Positions 1-9,200 of a stretch of DNA of 39,085 nucleotides are shown piece by piece. How positions within the stretch are numbered: position 1 is the first letter of the stretch; each line of letters opens with the position of its first letter. The DNA is from Gammaproteobacteria bacterium. Its GTDB lineage: Bacteria; Pseudomonadota; Gammaproteobacteria; Thiohalobacterales; Thiohalobacteraceae. The notes beneath the pieces are model-generated. The model saw only the letters and a program-made list of their open reading frames with translations. It did no database searches and was not told the DNA's origin. The DNA lies in NCBI GenBank assembly GCA_019911805.1, contig JAIOJV010000063.1:1-39085 (forward strand). Direction: 5' to 3'. Made by a program: the position numbers and the translations under genes.

Positions 1-39
1 CCCGAATCCCGATCCCCGAATCCCGATTGCTGAATCCCC
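1..39. repeat. 7-bp tandem repeat at left window end
   Basis: The first bases read as consecutive 7-mers CCCGAAT, CCCGATC, CCCGAAT, CCCGATT and GCTGAAT. The unit is the reverse complement (rotated) of the GGATTCG array that ends the window at 39058-39085. The array is cut by the window edge, so its true length is unknown. Confidence 0.85.
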
Positions 40-53
40 GGGCCGAACCTCGC

Positions 54-59
54 TATACT
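54..59 (+). promoter_or_regulatory. possible -10 element of hemH
   Basis: TATACT lies 34 bases before the hemH start codon, a normal distance for a sigma-70 -10 box. No convincing -35 hexamer sits 16-18 bases upstream; TTGCTG at 27-32 is 21 bases away. This is a weak call made on the -10 match only. Confidence 0.3.
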
Positions 60-93
60 GGCGGCAACTTTATCCGTCATACAGCGCCTGACG

Positions 94-1203
94 ATGACCC
101 GCTACACCAGTACCCCCGAATTCCGCCACGACAGCCAGGAATCCCTCGGCATTCTGATCACCAACCTCGGCACGCCCGACGCGCCGACGCCTGCGGCGCT
201 GCGGCGCTATCTGGCCGAATTCCTCTGGGACCCGCGCGTGGTGGAGATGCCGCGGCCGCTGTGGTGGCTGATCCTGCACGGTGTCATCCTCCGTATTCGT
301 CCGCGGCGCGCCGCGCGCGCCTACGCCTCGGTCTGGACCGATGCCGGCTCGCCACTGCTGGCGATCTCACGCCGCCAGGCCGTGGCCCTGCAAACGGCAC
401 TCAGCGAACAGCTGCCGGGGCCGGTGAAAGTGGTGCTGGGCATGCGCTACGGCACCCCGTCCATCGCCACCGCATTGGAGGAGCTGCGTACCGCCGGTGT
501 ACGCCGCCTGTTGGTGTTGCCGCTGTATCCACAGTATTCGGCGACGACCGGCGCCTCGACCTTCGATGCCGTCACCGCTGTGCTGAGAGGCTGGCGCCGG
601 CTGCCGGAGCTGCGCCTCATCACCCGCTATCATGATCACCCGGCCTACCTCGACGCGGTGGCCGATAGCGTCCGCGTACACCGTGCCGAACACCCCGGAC
701 CGGCGAAGCTGCTGTTCTCGTTCCACGGCCTACCCAGGCGTTATCTGCAGGCCGGCGACCCCTATCACTGCGAATGCCACGCAACCGCACGCCTGATCGC
801 CGAACGCCTGGGGCTGCAACAGGACGACTGGCAGCTGGCCTTCCAGTCGCGTTTCGGTCGCGAGGAATGGCTCAAGCCCTATACCGACCATACCCTCAAG
901 GCCTGGGGCAAGGCCGGCGTCGAGCGCGTGCAGGTCGTCTGCCCCGGCTTCTCTGCCGACTGCCTGGAGACACTCGAGGAAATCGCCGAACAGAACCGTG
1001 ACTTCTTCCTGCACGCCGGCGGTAAGCGCTTCGAGTACATCCCGGCGCTCAACGACAGTCCAGCGCACATCGCTGCCCTGGCACGCATCGTCCGCGAACA
1101 AGTGTGCGGCTGGCCAGAGAGCGGCGACTGGGATCAGAACGCGGACACACAGCGCCGCGAGGAACGCCTGCGTCGTGCACTGGCATTGGGCGCAGAATAC
1201 TGA
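94..1203 (+). CDS. hemH: ferrochelatase
   Basis: Ferrochelatase inserts Fe2+ into protoporphyrin IX, the last step of protoheme synthesis, at the cytoplasmic side of the membrane. The 369-residue protein starts its family core at about residue 18 with GILITNLGTPDAP. It has the metal-binding/catalytic histidine in FSFHGLP (His211) and the later GFSADCLETLEEI motif (about 286-298) with its conserved glutamate. Length is typical of proteobacterial enzymes, with a short extra N-terminal tail and a charged C-terminal tail. No strong ribosome binding site precedes the ATG, but it is the only in-frame start that keeps the N-terminal strand. It is probably monocistronic, since a repeat-bearing gap follows. 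The cytochrome c'-like protein at 5551 is one heme consumer in this window. Confidence 0.97.
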   Translation: MTRYTSTPEFRHDSQESLGILITNLGTPDAPTPAALRRYLAEFLWDPRVVEMPRPLWWLILHGVILRIRPRRAARAYASVWTDAGSPLLAISRRQAVALQTALSEQLPGPVKVVLGMRYGTPSIATALEELRTAGVRRLLVLPLYPQYSATTGASTFDAVTAVLRGWRRLPELRLITRYHDHPAYLDAVADSVRVHRAEHPGPAKLLFSFHGLPRRYLQAGDPYHCECHATARLIAERLGLQQDDWQLAFQSRFGREEWLKPYTDHTLKAWGKAGVERVQVVCPGFSADCLETLEEIAEQNRDFFLHAGGKRFEYIPALNDSPAHIAALARIVREQVCGWPESGDWDQNADTQRREERLRRALALGAEY

Positions 1204-1217
1204 TCAAAATCTTCCAT

Positions 1218-1341
1218 CGTCACGGAAAACACGGACAAGGAAGCTGTTGTCACAAAAAGCCGACAAATCGTATCGAGGCAATGCGACGCAACGCTCCATT
1301 CTGCGTGTTTTACCTGCGCGTCGCCCGGGTTTTCCGTGGCT
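1218..1341. repeat. intergenic inverted repeat, CCACGGAA family
   Basis: The left arm GTCACGGAAAA (1219-1229) pairs with the right arm TTTTCCGTGGC (1330-1340) at 10 of 11 positions. The left arm continues as CACGGAC, giving a roughly 9-base spacing of CACGGA units. The same arm sequence recurs in the gaps at 19.2, 19.9 and 24.3 kb. It fills most of the 181-base gap between hemH and the next gene. Confidence 0.6.
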
Positions 1342-1384
1342 AGGCTTTTACTGCCCCCGGATGTCATCCGCTGTGTGATGCATC

Positions 1385-2356
1385 ATGACGGCCCCTTCCG
1401 CACCCCCTATCCGCATCGGCATCAGCAGCTGTCTGCTCGGGGAGCAGGTGCGCTACGATGGTAATCACAAGCACGATCATTATCTGAGTGGCACCTTTGG
1501 CCAGGTGTTCGAATTCGTGCCGGTGTGCCCCGAAGTCGGCATCGGCCTGGGTGTGCCGCGGCCGGCCATCCAGCTCGTCGGCCCGCCCGATGCACCCCGT
1601 CTGGTGGGTGTGGAGGTCACGGACCTGGACGTCACAGAACGGATGATCACCTATGGGCAGCGCATGGGGCACAGGCTCGGTGATCTCAGCGGCTACATCC
1701 TGAAGAGCAGATCACCATCCTGCGGCATGGAGCGCGTGCAGCTCTACGCCAGCCCCGATCGCAAAGGGGGTCGTGGCAGCAGACAGGGCATCGGACTGTA
1801 TGCCCGTGAGATCATGCGTGCCCACCCGTTGCTCCCGGTCGAAGAGGAGGGGCGTCTCGGCGACCCCCTGCTGCGCGACAATTTCCTGGAACGCGTGTTC
1901 ACCTATCATCGCTGGCAGCGACTCAACGCACAGCGGCTCACACCCAAGGCACTGGTCGGGTTCCACACCCGCCACAAGCTCGCCCTCATGGCACACGGCA
2001 CGGAGCCCTACCGTGCGCTGGGACGTCTGATCGCCGAGGCCGGCAGGCGCCCGCTGCGCCCACTGGCAGACGAATATGTCTCCGGACTGATGCAGGCTCT
2101 GCGTCAGCGCGCGACGGTGCGGCGCCACACCAATGTGCTTATGCATATCATGGGTTACCTCAAACGGCAGCTCGACCGCGAGGACAAGCAGGAACTGTTG
2201 GAGCTGATCGAGGGCTATCGGCAGGGCCGCATCCCGCGTATCGTGCCGATCACGCTGTTCAAGCATCACTTCCGCACGCATCCCAACGACTATATCGCCG
2301 GACAGACGTATATGAATCCCGACCCGTTGGAACTGCAGCTACGCGGGTTTCATTGA
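1385..2356 (+). CDS. DUF523 and DUF1722 two-domain protein (YbgA-like C-terminus)
   Basis: The protein has 323 residues. Residues about 9-150 form a DUF523 domain and the rest a DUF1722 (YbgA-like) domain. The DUF523 part keeps three cysteines: Cys16 in SSCLLG, Cys48 in VCPE and Cys113 in SPSCG. In the characterised DUF523 enzyme TudS, a thiouracil desulfidase, three equivalent cysteines hold a [4Fe-4S] cluster with a free iron site, so an Fe-S cluster is a reasonable inference here. The DUF1722 part has the usual RHTNVLMHIMGYLK segment and a C-terminal NDYIAGQTY motif. The exact reaction of the two-domain form is not known to me; desulfuration of a thio-base or thio-nucleoside is one possibility. 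The start chosen (ATG 1385) leaves a short tail before the first strand. Confidence 0.9.
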   Translation: MTAPSAPPIRIGISSCLLGEQVRYDGNHKHDHYLSGTFGQVFEFVPVCPEVGIGLGVPRPAIQLVGPPDAPRLVGVEVTDLDVTERMITYGQRMGHRLGDLSGYILKSRSPSCGMERVQLYASPDRKGGRGSRQGIGLYAREIMRAHPLLPVEEEGRLGDPLLRDNFLERVFTYHRWQRLNAQRLTPKALVGFHTRHKLALMAHGTEPYRALGRLIAEAGRRPLRPLADEYVSGLMQALRQRATVRRHTNVLMHIMGYLKRQLDREDKQELLELIEGYRQGRIPRIVPITLFKHHFRTHPNDYIAGQTYMNPDPLELQLRGFH

Positions 2357-2529
2357 TCGCCACGAAATCCATGGGACAAACCGAATGAATTCCATGTGGA
2401 ATGCCCCGAACACCATCGAAGTATGTCGCCCCCCAGAACAGCCGGGCGGGACTTCGTCTAAGAAACCGTGGGATACCAATGGTAGCGTGTCCACCCGGTG
2501 TATACAGTGATAACCGCGATACAGGGACC

Positions 2530-3771
2530 ATGATGATACGCAGTACGCTTACCTGGCTTATCGCCATGCTGATCATGGCGACCGCCGTCGTCCACGCGGA
2601 ACCGCACATCATCCTGCCCAAACACCGCATCGAGGCGCATGAGCTCGCTATCATCGTCAATGAGGCCGACCCGCTCAGCCGGAGGATCGGCGCCTACTAT
2701 CAGCAACGTCGCGGCATCCCGGAGGCGAACCTCATCCGTGTTCGCTTCGACCCGCACCGCAAACAGATGTCGCCGGCGGAATTCGCCGCCATCAAGCAGG
2801 CAGTCGACGCGGCGACGCCCGCGCAGGTCCAGGCCTATGCGCTGACCTGGGTGACACCCTGGCGGGTTGGCTGCATGTCCATCACCTCGGCCTTCACCTT
2901 CGGCTTCGATAAGGCCTGGTGTTCAAGCCAGCGTTGTGCCGCGACGCGGGTCTCGCCATATTTCGACAGCGGCAGCGCCGCTCCCTTCGACGACCTGGGG
3001 ATCCGCCCCACGATCGTACTGGCGGCCATCGATTTTGCCGCCGCCCGGGCGCTCATCGACCGCGGGATCAGTGCCGATGGCAGCCGCCCGGACGGTACGG
3101 CCTACCTGCTCAGCACCAGTGACCGGGCGCGCAATGTGCGCCATGGTATCTATGCGGAGATCGTGCGCCGCTTCTCGCCCCTGCTCAGGATCGAGGTGCT
3201 GGAAGCTGACACCCTGCGCGGGCGCGACGACGTACTGTTCTATTTCACCGGCCTCACACAGGTCGAGAATCTCGATACGTTACACTTTGTCCCTGGGGCG
3301 ATCGCCGATCACCTCACTTCTGCCGGCGGTGTACTCATCGGCGGCCGGCAGATGAGCGCGCTGCGCTGGCTGGAGGCCGGTGCCACCGGTAGCTACGGCA
3401 CGGTGGTCGAGCCCTGCAATCTCCCCGGCAAGTTCCCCAACCCCGGGCTGGTCATGCAACATTATCTGCGCGGCGCGACCCTCATCGAGGCCTATTGGAA
3501 GAGCGTGCAGATGCCCGGCGAAGGCCTGTTCATCGGCGAACCGCTGGCAGCGCCCTTCGACTTCCTGGAAATCACCCGCCGTGACGGCGCGCTGGTCGTG
3601 GAGACCTGGTCTCTGGCACCGGGGCTGTATCGCCTGGAGGCCGCGCCCACGGTAGTCGGCCCCTATCGACCGGTCGCACGCGTGCCGATCGGTTTTCCCG
3701 TCCCGCCGCTGCGGTTGCCGGATAGCGGCAGCGGTGTGCTGCGCCTGGTGCCCACCAGGCCTGCCGACTGA
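2530..3771 (+). CDS. TIGR03790-type exported protein
   Basis: The start is placed at the ATG at 2530, because the protein then opens with a classic signal peptide: MMIRS, a hydrophobic stretch, and a VHA-EP cleavage region near residue 22. The reading frame is open further upstream but codes nothing signal-like. The 413-residue product matches the TIGR03790 family of uncharacterised secreted proteins. Signs are an early IVNEADPLSRRIGAYYQ segment, an RGIPEANLI motif, a central SAFTFGF region, and a late GATGSYGTVVEPC...FPNP segment with a following GEGLFIGEPLAAPF motif. Function is unknown. Family members are periplasmic or secreted, and the fold may be caspase- or gingipain-like, though I cannot confirm catalytic residues. 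Neighbours give no functional clue. Confidence 0.8.
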   Translation: MMIRSTLTWLIAMLIMATAVVHAEPHIILPKHRIEAHELAIIVNEADPLSRRIGAYYQQRRGIPEANLIRVRFDPHRKQMSPAEFAAIKQAVDAATPAQVQAYALTWVTPWRVGCMSITSAFTFGFDKAWCSSQRCAATRVSPYFDSGSAAPFDDLGIRPTIVLAAIDFAAARALIDRGISADGSRPDGTAYLLSTSDRARNVRHGIYAEIVRRFSPLLRIEVLEADTLRGRDDVLFYFTGLTQVENLDTLHFVPGAIADHLTSAGGVLIGGRQMSALRWLEAGATGSYGTVVEPCNLPGKFPNPGLVMQHYLRGATLIEAYWKSVQMPGEGLFIGEPLAAPFDFLEITRRDGALVVETWSLAPGLYRLEAAPTVVGPYRPVARVPIGFPVPPLRLPDSGSGVLRLVPTRPAD

Positions 3772-3787
3772 GACACAGCCGCCGCCC

Positions 3788-3814
3788 TTGGCCGCGGGGC
3801 ATGCGTGTTAGAAT
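3788..3814 (+). promoter_or_regulatory. possible sigma-70 promoter of the antiporter gene
   Basis: TTGGCC (3788-3793) and TAGAAT (3809-3814) are separated by 15 bases, slightly short of the ideal 17. The -10 box lies 44 bases before the ATG at 3859. A moderate match only. Confidence 0.35.
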
Positions 3815-3858
3815 GCCATTGCGTATCGCCCAACGACCCTGTACCGGAAACGCCCTTC

Positions 3859-5454
3859 ATGTTCGACGCAGCCTGGATCGGTATCGCCTTTCTGCTCGGC
3901 ATGGGGGCACGCCTCGTCGGCCTGCCACCCCTCGTCGGTTATCTCGCCACGGGTTTCGTGCTGTTCGGCCTGGGCATGGACGCCGGCGGCACGCTGGACC
4001 ACATCGCCCAGATCGGCATCACCCTGCTGCTGTTCACCATCGGCCTCAAGCTGCAGCTCGGTACCCTGCTGCGGCCACAGGTCTGGGCGGTCACGTCAAT
4101 CCACATGGCGCTGATCAGCCTGCTGCTGCCGGCAATATTGCTGGGCGCGGGTGCTGCCGGCCTGGCGTTCGCAGCCGAACTGCAACCCACAACAGCGCTT
4201 TTGCTCGGCTTCGCACTCAGTTTCTCCAGTACGGTCTTCGCGGTGAAGGTGCTGGAGGACAAGGGCGAACTCTCGTCCATCTACGGCAGTACCGCCATCG
4301 GCATACTCATCATGCAGGACATCGCGGCGGTCATCTTTCTCGCCGCCTCGACCGGCAAGATACCCAATGCCTGGGCACTGCTGCTGCTACCGGGTCTGGT
4401 GCCACTGCGCTGGCTGCTCCAGCGCATCATGGACCGTGCCGGCCACGGCGAACTGCTCATCCTGTTTGGACTGGCGGTCGCGCTCGGTGGTGCGCAGCTC
4501 TTCGACCTGGCCGGCATCAAAGGTGACCTCGGTGCCCTGATCCTCGGCGTACTGCTGGCCTCGCACCGCAGCGCTGGGGAACTGTTCAAGGCATTGGTTG
4601 GGCTCAAGGATGTATTCCTCGTGGGCTTCTTTCTGAGCATCGGCCTGAAGGGCACGCCGGGAATGGACGCGCTGCTGGTTGCAGTACTGCTGGTGGTCCT
4701 CCTGCCGCTGAAGAGTGCGCTGTATTTCTGGCTGCTGGCCAAGTGGCGTATGCGTGCACGCACGGCCTTCCTGGCATCGCTCAACCTGTCGAACTACAGC
4801 GAGTTCGGCCTGATCGTGGCGGCCATCGGTGCGGCCAACGGCTGGCTGGCGGACCAGTGGCTGACCACCCTGGCCATCGCCCTGGCGCTGTCCTTCGTGG
4901 CGGCCTCGCCACTCAACACCCTGGCCCACCACATGTATATGCGGTCACGCCGCTGGCTGGTACGTTTCCAACACCCACAGCGGCTGTCGGAGGAGGAAGA
5001 GATCGACCCGGGCGATGCCACTGTGCTGATCTTCGGTATGGGCCGTGTCGGCACCGGCGCCCACGACGCCCTGAGCGAGCAAGTCGGGGAAAAGGTGGTC
5101 GGCATCGACCACTCACCGGAAATCGTGGCGCGCCAGCGCGCCGCCGGCCGCAATGTAATCCAGGCGAGCGCCACCGACCCCGACTTCTGGGCGCGGCTCA
5201 AGCTTGACCACGGCACCATCCGCCTGGTGATGCTGGCCCTGCCACAGAATCAGGAAAATGTAGTCGGTGCGCGGCAGCTGAAGAATTTCGGCTATTCGGG
5301 CCGTATCGCTGCCATTGCCAAATATGAGGACGACAGCGAGCGCCTGCGCGCAGCCGGTGTGGACAGCGTCTTCAACCTCTACGCCGAGGCCGGCAGCGGC
5401 TTTGCGGAAGACGCCTATCGGGGCGTGCAGGCGGCGCGGCCGGAGAGCGCTTGA
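3859..5454 (+). CDS. Kef-type monovalent cation:proton antiporter (CPA2 family)
   Basis: This is an inner-membrane antiporter that exchanges K+ (or Na+) for H+. The start is set at the ATG at 3859, giving 531 residues and a hydrophobic first helix. An upstream in-frame start would add 18 non-family residues. About 11-12 hydrophobic segments fill residues 1-375, including the PPLVGYLATGFVLFGLG and ALSFSSTVFAVKVLEDKGE segments typical of the Na+/H+ exchanger fold. A nucleotide-binding RCK_N (TrkA-N) domain follows from about residue 388, with the glycine-rich loop GMGRVGTGAH and an acidic residue ending the second strand (GIDHS). There is no C-terminal TrkA-C domain. It is closer to KefB/KefC/YbaL than to NhaA. 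The neighbours are unrelated. Confidence 0.9.
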   Translation: MFDAAWIGIAFLLGMGARLVGLPPLVGYLATGFVLFGLGMDAGGTLDHIAQIGITLLLFTIGLKLQLGTLLRPQVWAVTSIHMALISLLLPAILLGAGAAGLAFAAELQPTTALLLGFALSFSSTVFAVKVLEDKGELSSIYGSTAIGILIMQDIAAVIFLAASTGKIPNAWALLLLPGLVPLRWLLQRIMDRAGHGELLILFGLAVALGGAQLFDLAGIKGDLGALILGVLLASHRSAGELFKALVGLKDVFLVGFFLSIGLKGTPGMDALLVAVLLVVLLPLKSALYFWLLAKWRMRARTAFLASLNLSNYSEFGLIVAAIGAANGWLADQWLTTLAIALALSFVAASPLNTLAHHMYMRSRRWLVRFQHPQRLSEEEEIDPGDATVLIFGMGRVGTGAHDALSEQVGEKVVGIDHSPEIVARQRAAGRNVIQASATDPDFWARLKLDHGTIRLVMLALPQNQENVVGARQLKNFGYSGRIAAIAKYEDDSERLRAAGVDSVFNLYAEAGSGFAEDAYRGVQAARPESA

Positions 5455-5550
5455 TATCTGTCGACACTCACCCCGTCGGCACGGCATCGACTGGTAAACG
5501 CCACCGCACCGCCTTATCCTCTGGTTCCACTTTCAGAACCTGGAGTAACC

Positions 5551-6060
5551 ATGACGCATAGACCGCACAGACCCGGACTCCGTCCCCTGCTCGCTGCGAG
5601 CCTGCTGCTGTGTGTGGCCGCGCCGCCCTGCCTGGCCGCGCCGCCCGGCACCGCCCCCCTGGGCCTGTCGCAGGGCACGCAGGAACTGCTGCAGGCCGAG
5701 ATGCGGGGGTTGGAGGCAGGCATGCAGCTGCTCGTGCCGGCCATCGCCCAAGGCGACTGGAAGACCATCGCCGACACCGGTAAACGCATTCACGCCAGCT
5801 ACATCATGGCGCAGTCACTGACCGACGCCCAGCGGCACGAACTCGAAGACAAGCTGCCCGAGCATTTCATCATTCTGGATACGCAGTTCCACCACGAGGC
5901 CGAAGGCCTGGTGCAGGCCGCCGAGCAGCGTGACGCCGGGCTCGCGGCACTGCGCTTCTACCGGCTGCTGGACGGTTGCGTGAGCTGCCATACGAGCTTC
6001 GCTGCCGACCGCTTCGAGGGCCTGAGTCCTGCGCACGGTCCGGCGGCGCATACGCACTGA
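5551..6060 (+). CDS. periplasmic cytochrome c'-like protein
   Basis: The protein has 169 residues. An N-terminal signal peptide (hydrophobic 11-30, Ala-rich cleavage region) exports it to the periplasm. A single heme c site CVSCH (143-147) lies near the C-terminus after a predominantly helical middle. That is the arrangement of cytochrome c' and related four-helix-bundle cytochromes, where the heme is bound at the end of the last helix. A histidine-rich stretch (FHHE, about 113-116) and a His-containing tail follow. The GGAG of TGGAGTAACC precedes the ATG. The role is not shown by the sequence; cytochromes c' bind NO or O2 or shuttle electrons. It sits alone between the antiporter and the end of the minus-strand operon. 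Confidence 0.8.
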   Translation: MTHRPHRPGLRPLLAASLLLCVAAPPCLAAPPGTAPLGLSQGTQELLQAEMRGLEAGMQLLVPAIAQGDWKTIADTGKRIHASYIMAQSLTDAQRHELEDKLPEHFIILDTQFHHEAEGLVQAAEQRDAGLAALRFYRLLDGCVSCHTSFAADRFEGLSPAHGPAAHTH

Positions 6061-6274
6061 TAGCGCACACTTCAGAGCGGTACGCTGGCAGGCCAACAGG
6101 GATAGCGTTTACTGAAGCCGATATTTTATGAGGTAGTCACGGGGTGGCACGGGGAAATATCTCTGGTAAATGGCCGGACAGTAAACCTCTCCGTTACCAC
6201 CCGAGGACCCGGTCTATTGAATCCAGCCCGTGTCATTGCGTCGATTCAACAGGAAAAATGGCGTACGTATTCCG

Positions 6275-9200
6275 TTAACGGCGATTGAACGGCAGGATGT
6301 TGCGCGGTTCGGCGCCATCGCGCGCACCGAACCAGCGGACCAGCTCCTCAAAGGGTAGCGGCCGTGCCCAGTGGAACCCCTGCATGCGTGTGCAACCCAT
6401 GGCATGCAGGGCATCCACCTGTGCCTGTGTCTCAACGCCTTCCGCCAGGACAGTGATACCAAGGCTGGTGGTCATGGCCACGATTGCCTTGATGAGGTTG
6501 GCATTAACGGTGTCGTCGGGCAGATTGCGGACGAAGGTGCGGTCGATCTTCACCATATCCAGTGGCAACCGGCTGAGATAGCTCAATGACGAGTAGCCGG
6601 TGCCGAAGTCATCCACCGACAGCGAGATCCCGGCCGCTTTGATTTCGGCTATCACGGTGGCAACACTGCCGGACTTGTCAATGAGGGACGACTCGGTGAT
6701 CTCCAGCTCGAGGGCGTGGGCCGGCAGGTCGCTGTTCTTGAGCGCGGCGTACACACTCTCGACGAAGCCCGGTTGCTGCAATTGCTTCCCGCAGAAGTTC
6801 ACCGCCATGCGGATATCCGGCAGCGTCCGTCGCAGCCGGGCCGCCGCGGCGCAGGCCTGCACCAGCACCCAGTGACCGATGGGAATGATGAGGCCGGTCT
6901 CCTCGGCAATCGGGATGAATTCCAGCGGCAAGACCATTCCGCGGTCAGGGTGACGCCAACGGATCAGCGCCTCCACAGCGAATACCTGACCACTGTCCAA
7001 GTCGATCTGCGGCTGGTAGTACAGTTCGAACTGGTCGCGGTCCAACGCCCGGCGGAGATCGCGCTCGATGTCCAGTCGGGCCGCGACGGCGTGCGCCATG
7101 TCCGACTGATAGAAATTGTAGCGCCCACCCTTATCCGCTTTGGCCTGATACATGGCTGTATCGGCATTCTTGATCAGTTCGCCCAGCGTCTCACCGTCCT
7201 GCGGATACATGGCGATGCCGATGCTGGCGCCGAGAAACACCTCCTTCTCAAGGAAAGTAAACGGCTCGGCCAGGATCTGGCAGAGACGTCCGGCAACCTT
7301 GGCGACCATGTCACGCCCGGTCGGATTGTGCAGCACGACACCGAATTCGTCACCGCCGAGACGGGCCACCAGGTCGTCTGGCTGGACGCACTGCAGGATA
7401 CGGGCCCCGACGGCGCGGATCAGCAGATCGCCGACATCATGACCGAGCGAATCGTTGGCGATCTTGAAGCGATCCAGGTCCAGGAACAGTACGGCGAGGT
7501 CGGCCGACGCATCCTGAGCGGAGAGCACCATGCCAGCCAGCGTCTCACGGAAGGCCTGCCGGTTGGACAGACCCGTGAGTTCGTCCACGTTGGCCAGCCG
7601 CCAACGGTCCCGATCGGCGCGGTGCGCATGCAGCAGGCGGGCGATGCGCTTGCGCAGCAGCCCGAAATTGATTGGCCGCGGGATATAATCGGTCGCCCCG
7701 GCCGCGAGCGCGTGCTCAATGGCGGTGGTGTCGTCGAGCGCAGTGATCATCAGTACCGGTGTCGCGGCACACTCGGCCTGTGCCCGGATCCGGGCACAGG
7801 CCGTGAAGCCATCCATACCCGGCATGACCGCGTCCATCAAAATCAGATCCGGCATGGATTCCTGACAGGAAGCAACCGCGTCCGCACCGTTGTCGGATTC
7901 GATGACGGTACAGCCGTCGGCCTCCATGAGTTTGCGCAGAACCAGCCGCGTGCCGTGATCTTCGTCTACGATCAGCACGGTCGCTGGCGGCATATCCTGC
8001 TCTGTGGTTGCAGCGACGGCGGCCGCCATCTGCGAGAATTCCAGCAGTGCCGTGCGCAGCTCCGCCGTATCAGCGCTCAGCGTGGCGGCACCGCCGTGGC
8101 GCGCCGCGGATTCGATGGACTGTGCGATTCCGGCGAGACGTACGGCGCCGATGGTGCTCGCGCTGCCTCGCAGGGTATGCGCGGTTGCCATGACCGTGCG
8201 CGGATCCGGCTGCTGTACCTGTTCAGCGAGCATGGCGATATAGCGCGCCATGTCCCGTTCGAAGACGGCCAGATATTCGCCGAAGGTAGCGCCAAGCTGC
8301 GCGCGGATATCGTCGAAGATCACATGATCCAGGCTGTGGTCGATCGGACGGGCCGCTGTGTCCGATACTGCGACCGGCAGCCACGGGCGTAGCTTGTCCG
8401 CCAGCACCTGCAGCCGCAGTGGCTTGCTGATATGGTCGTTCATACCAATCGCGAGACAATGTTCGCGATCTCCGGCCGTCGCATTGGCGGTCATCGCCAG
8501 AATGGGTACGGCCGCATGTGCCCCCCCCGAGCTGCGGATGCGGCGTGTTGTCTCATAGCCATCCAGCTCCGGCATCTGGCAGTCCATCAGCAACAGGTCG
8601 AAGTGGCGGCCATCCAGCATCTCCAGCGCTTCACGACCGTTGTTGGCGACGACCACGCGACAACCCAGACGCTCCAGCATGCTGCGCGCTACCAGTTGAC
8701 TGGGAGCGTCATCCTCAACCAGCAATACATTCGCGCTTAACTGCAGCACCTCCGGCAGCGCCTCGTCGATACCATCCGGCCGGGAACGGCGCTGCAGACC
8801 GTGAACCACCCCATCGTAGAGTGCAGCCTCGCACAGCGGCCGCAGCAGCCAGCCCACATCCGTCGCCGCCAAGGCCGGCGGTACGTCTGTGACATCGGCC
8901 ATTGCGATGCATGCAGCCCTGCCGGATGTCTGCATCTGCTGCAGGAAATCGACCGCCGTCTGGTCGGCTGCCGCCGTGGGCAGGTCCACCAGCAGGACGT
9001 CATAGGCCCGTCCGGCGTCCGTCGCCTCGTCCAGCAGCAGGGCCGCCTGCTCGATCGACGCGGCGAACCGGAAGTAGCTGCCCCAGCGCTGGAAGATCTG
9101 ACCGAGGAGCACGGCCCGCCGCTGGACGCCGGACACCGCCAGCACGCGGATGCCGGCGGTGGATGCCCGATCCGGTACCACACGGGTATCTTCGGCCTGG

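Noticed and set aside
27-635. 202-codon plus-strand frame overlapping hemH
   Set aside because: Out-of-frame shadow of the ferrochelatase gene with Arg/Pro-rich composition.
6716-8392. 558-codon plus-strand open frame opposite the kinase
   Set aside because: High-GC antisense shadow; composition rich in His, Arg and Gln with no domain motif, and the minus strand encodes well-formed receiver, GGDEF and EAL motifs.
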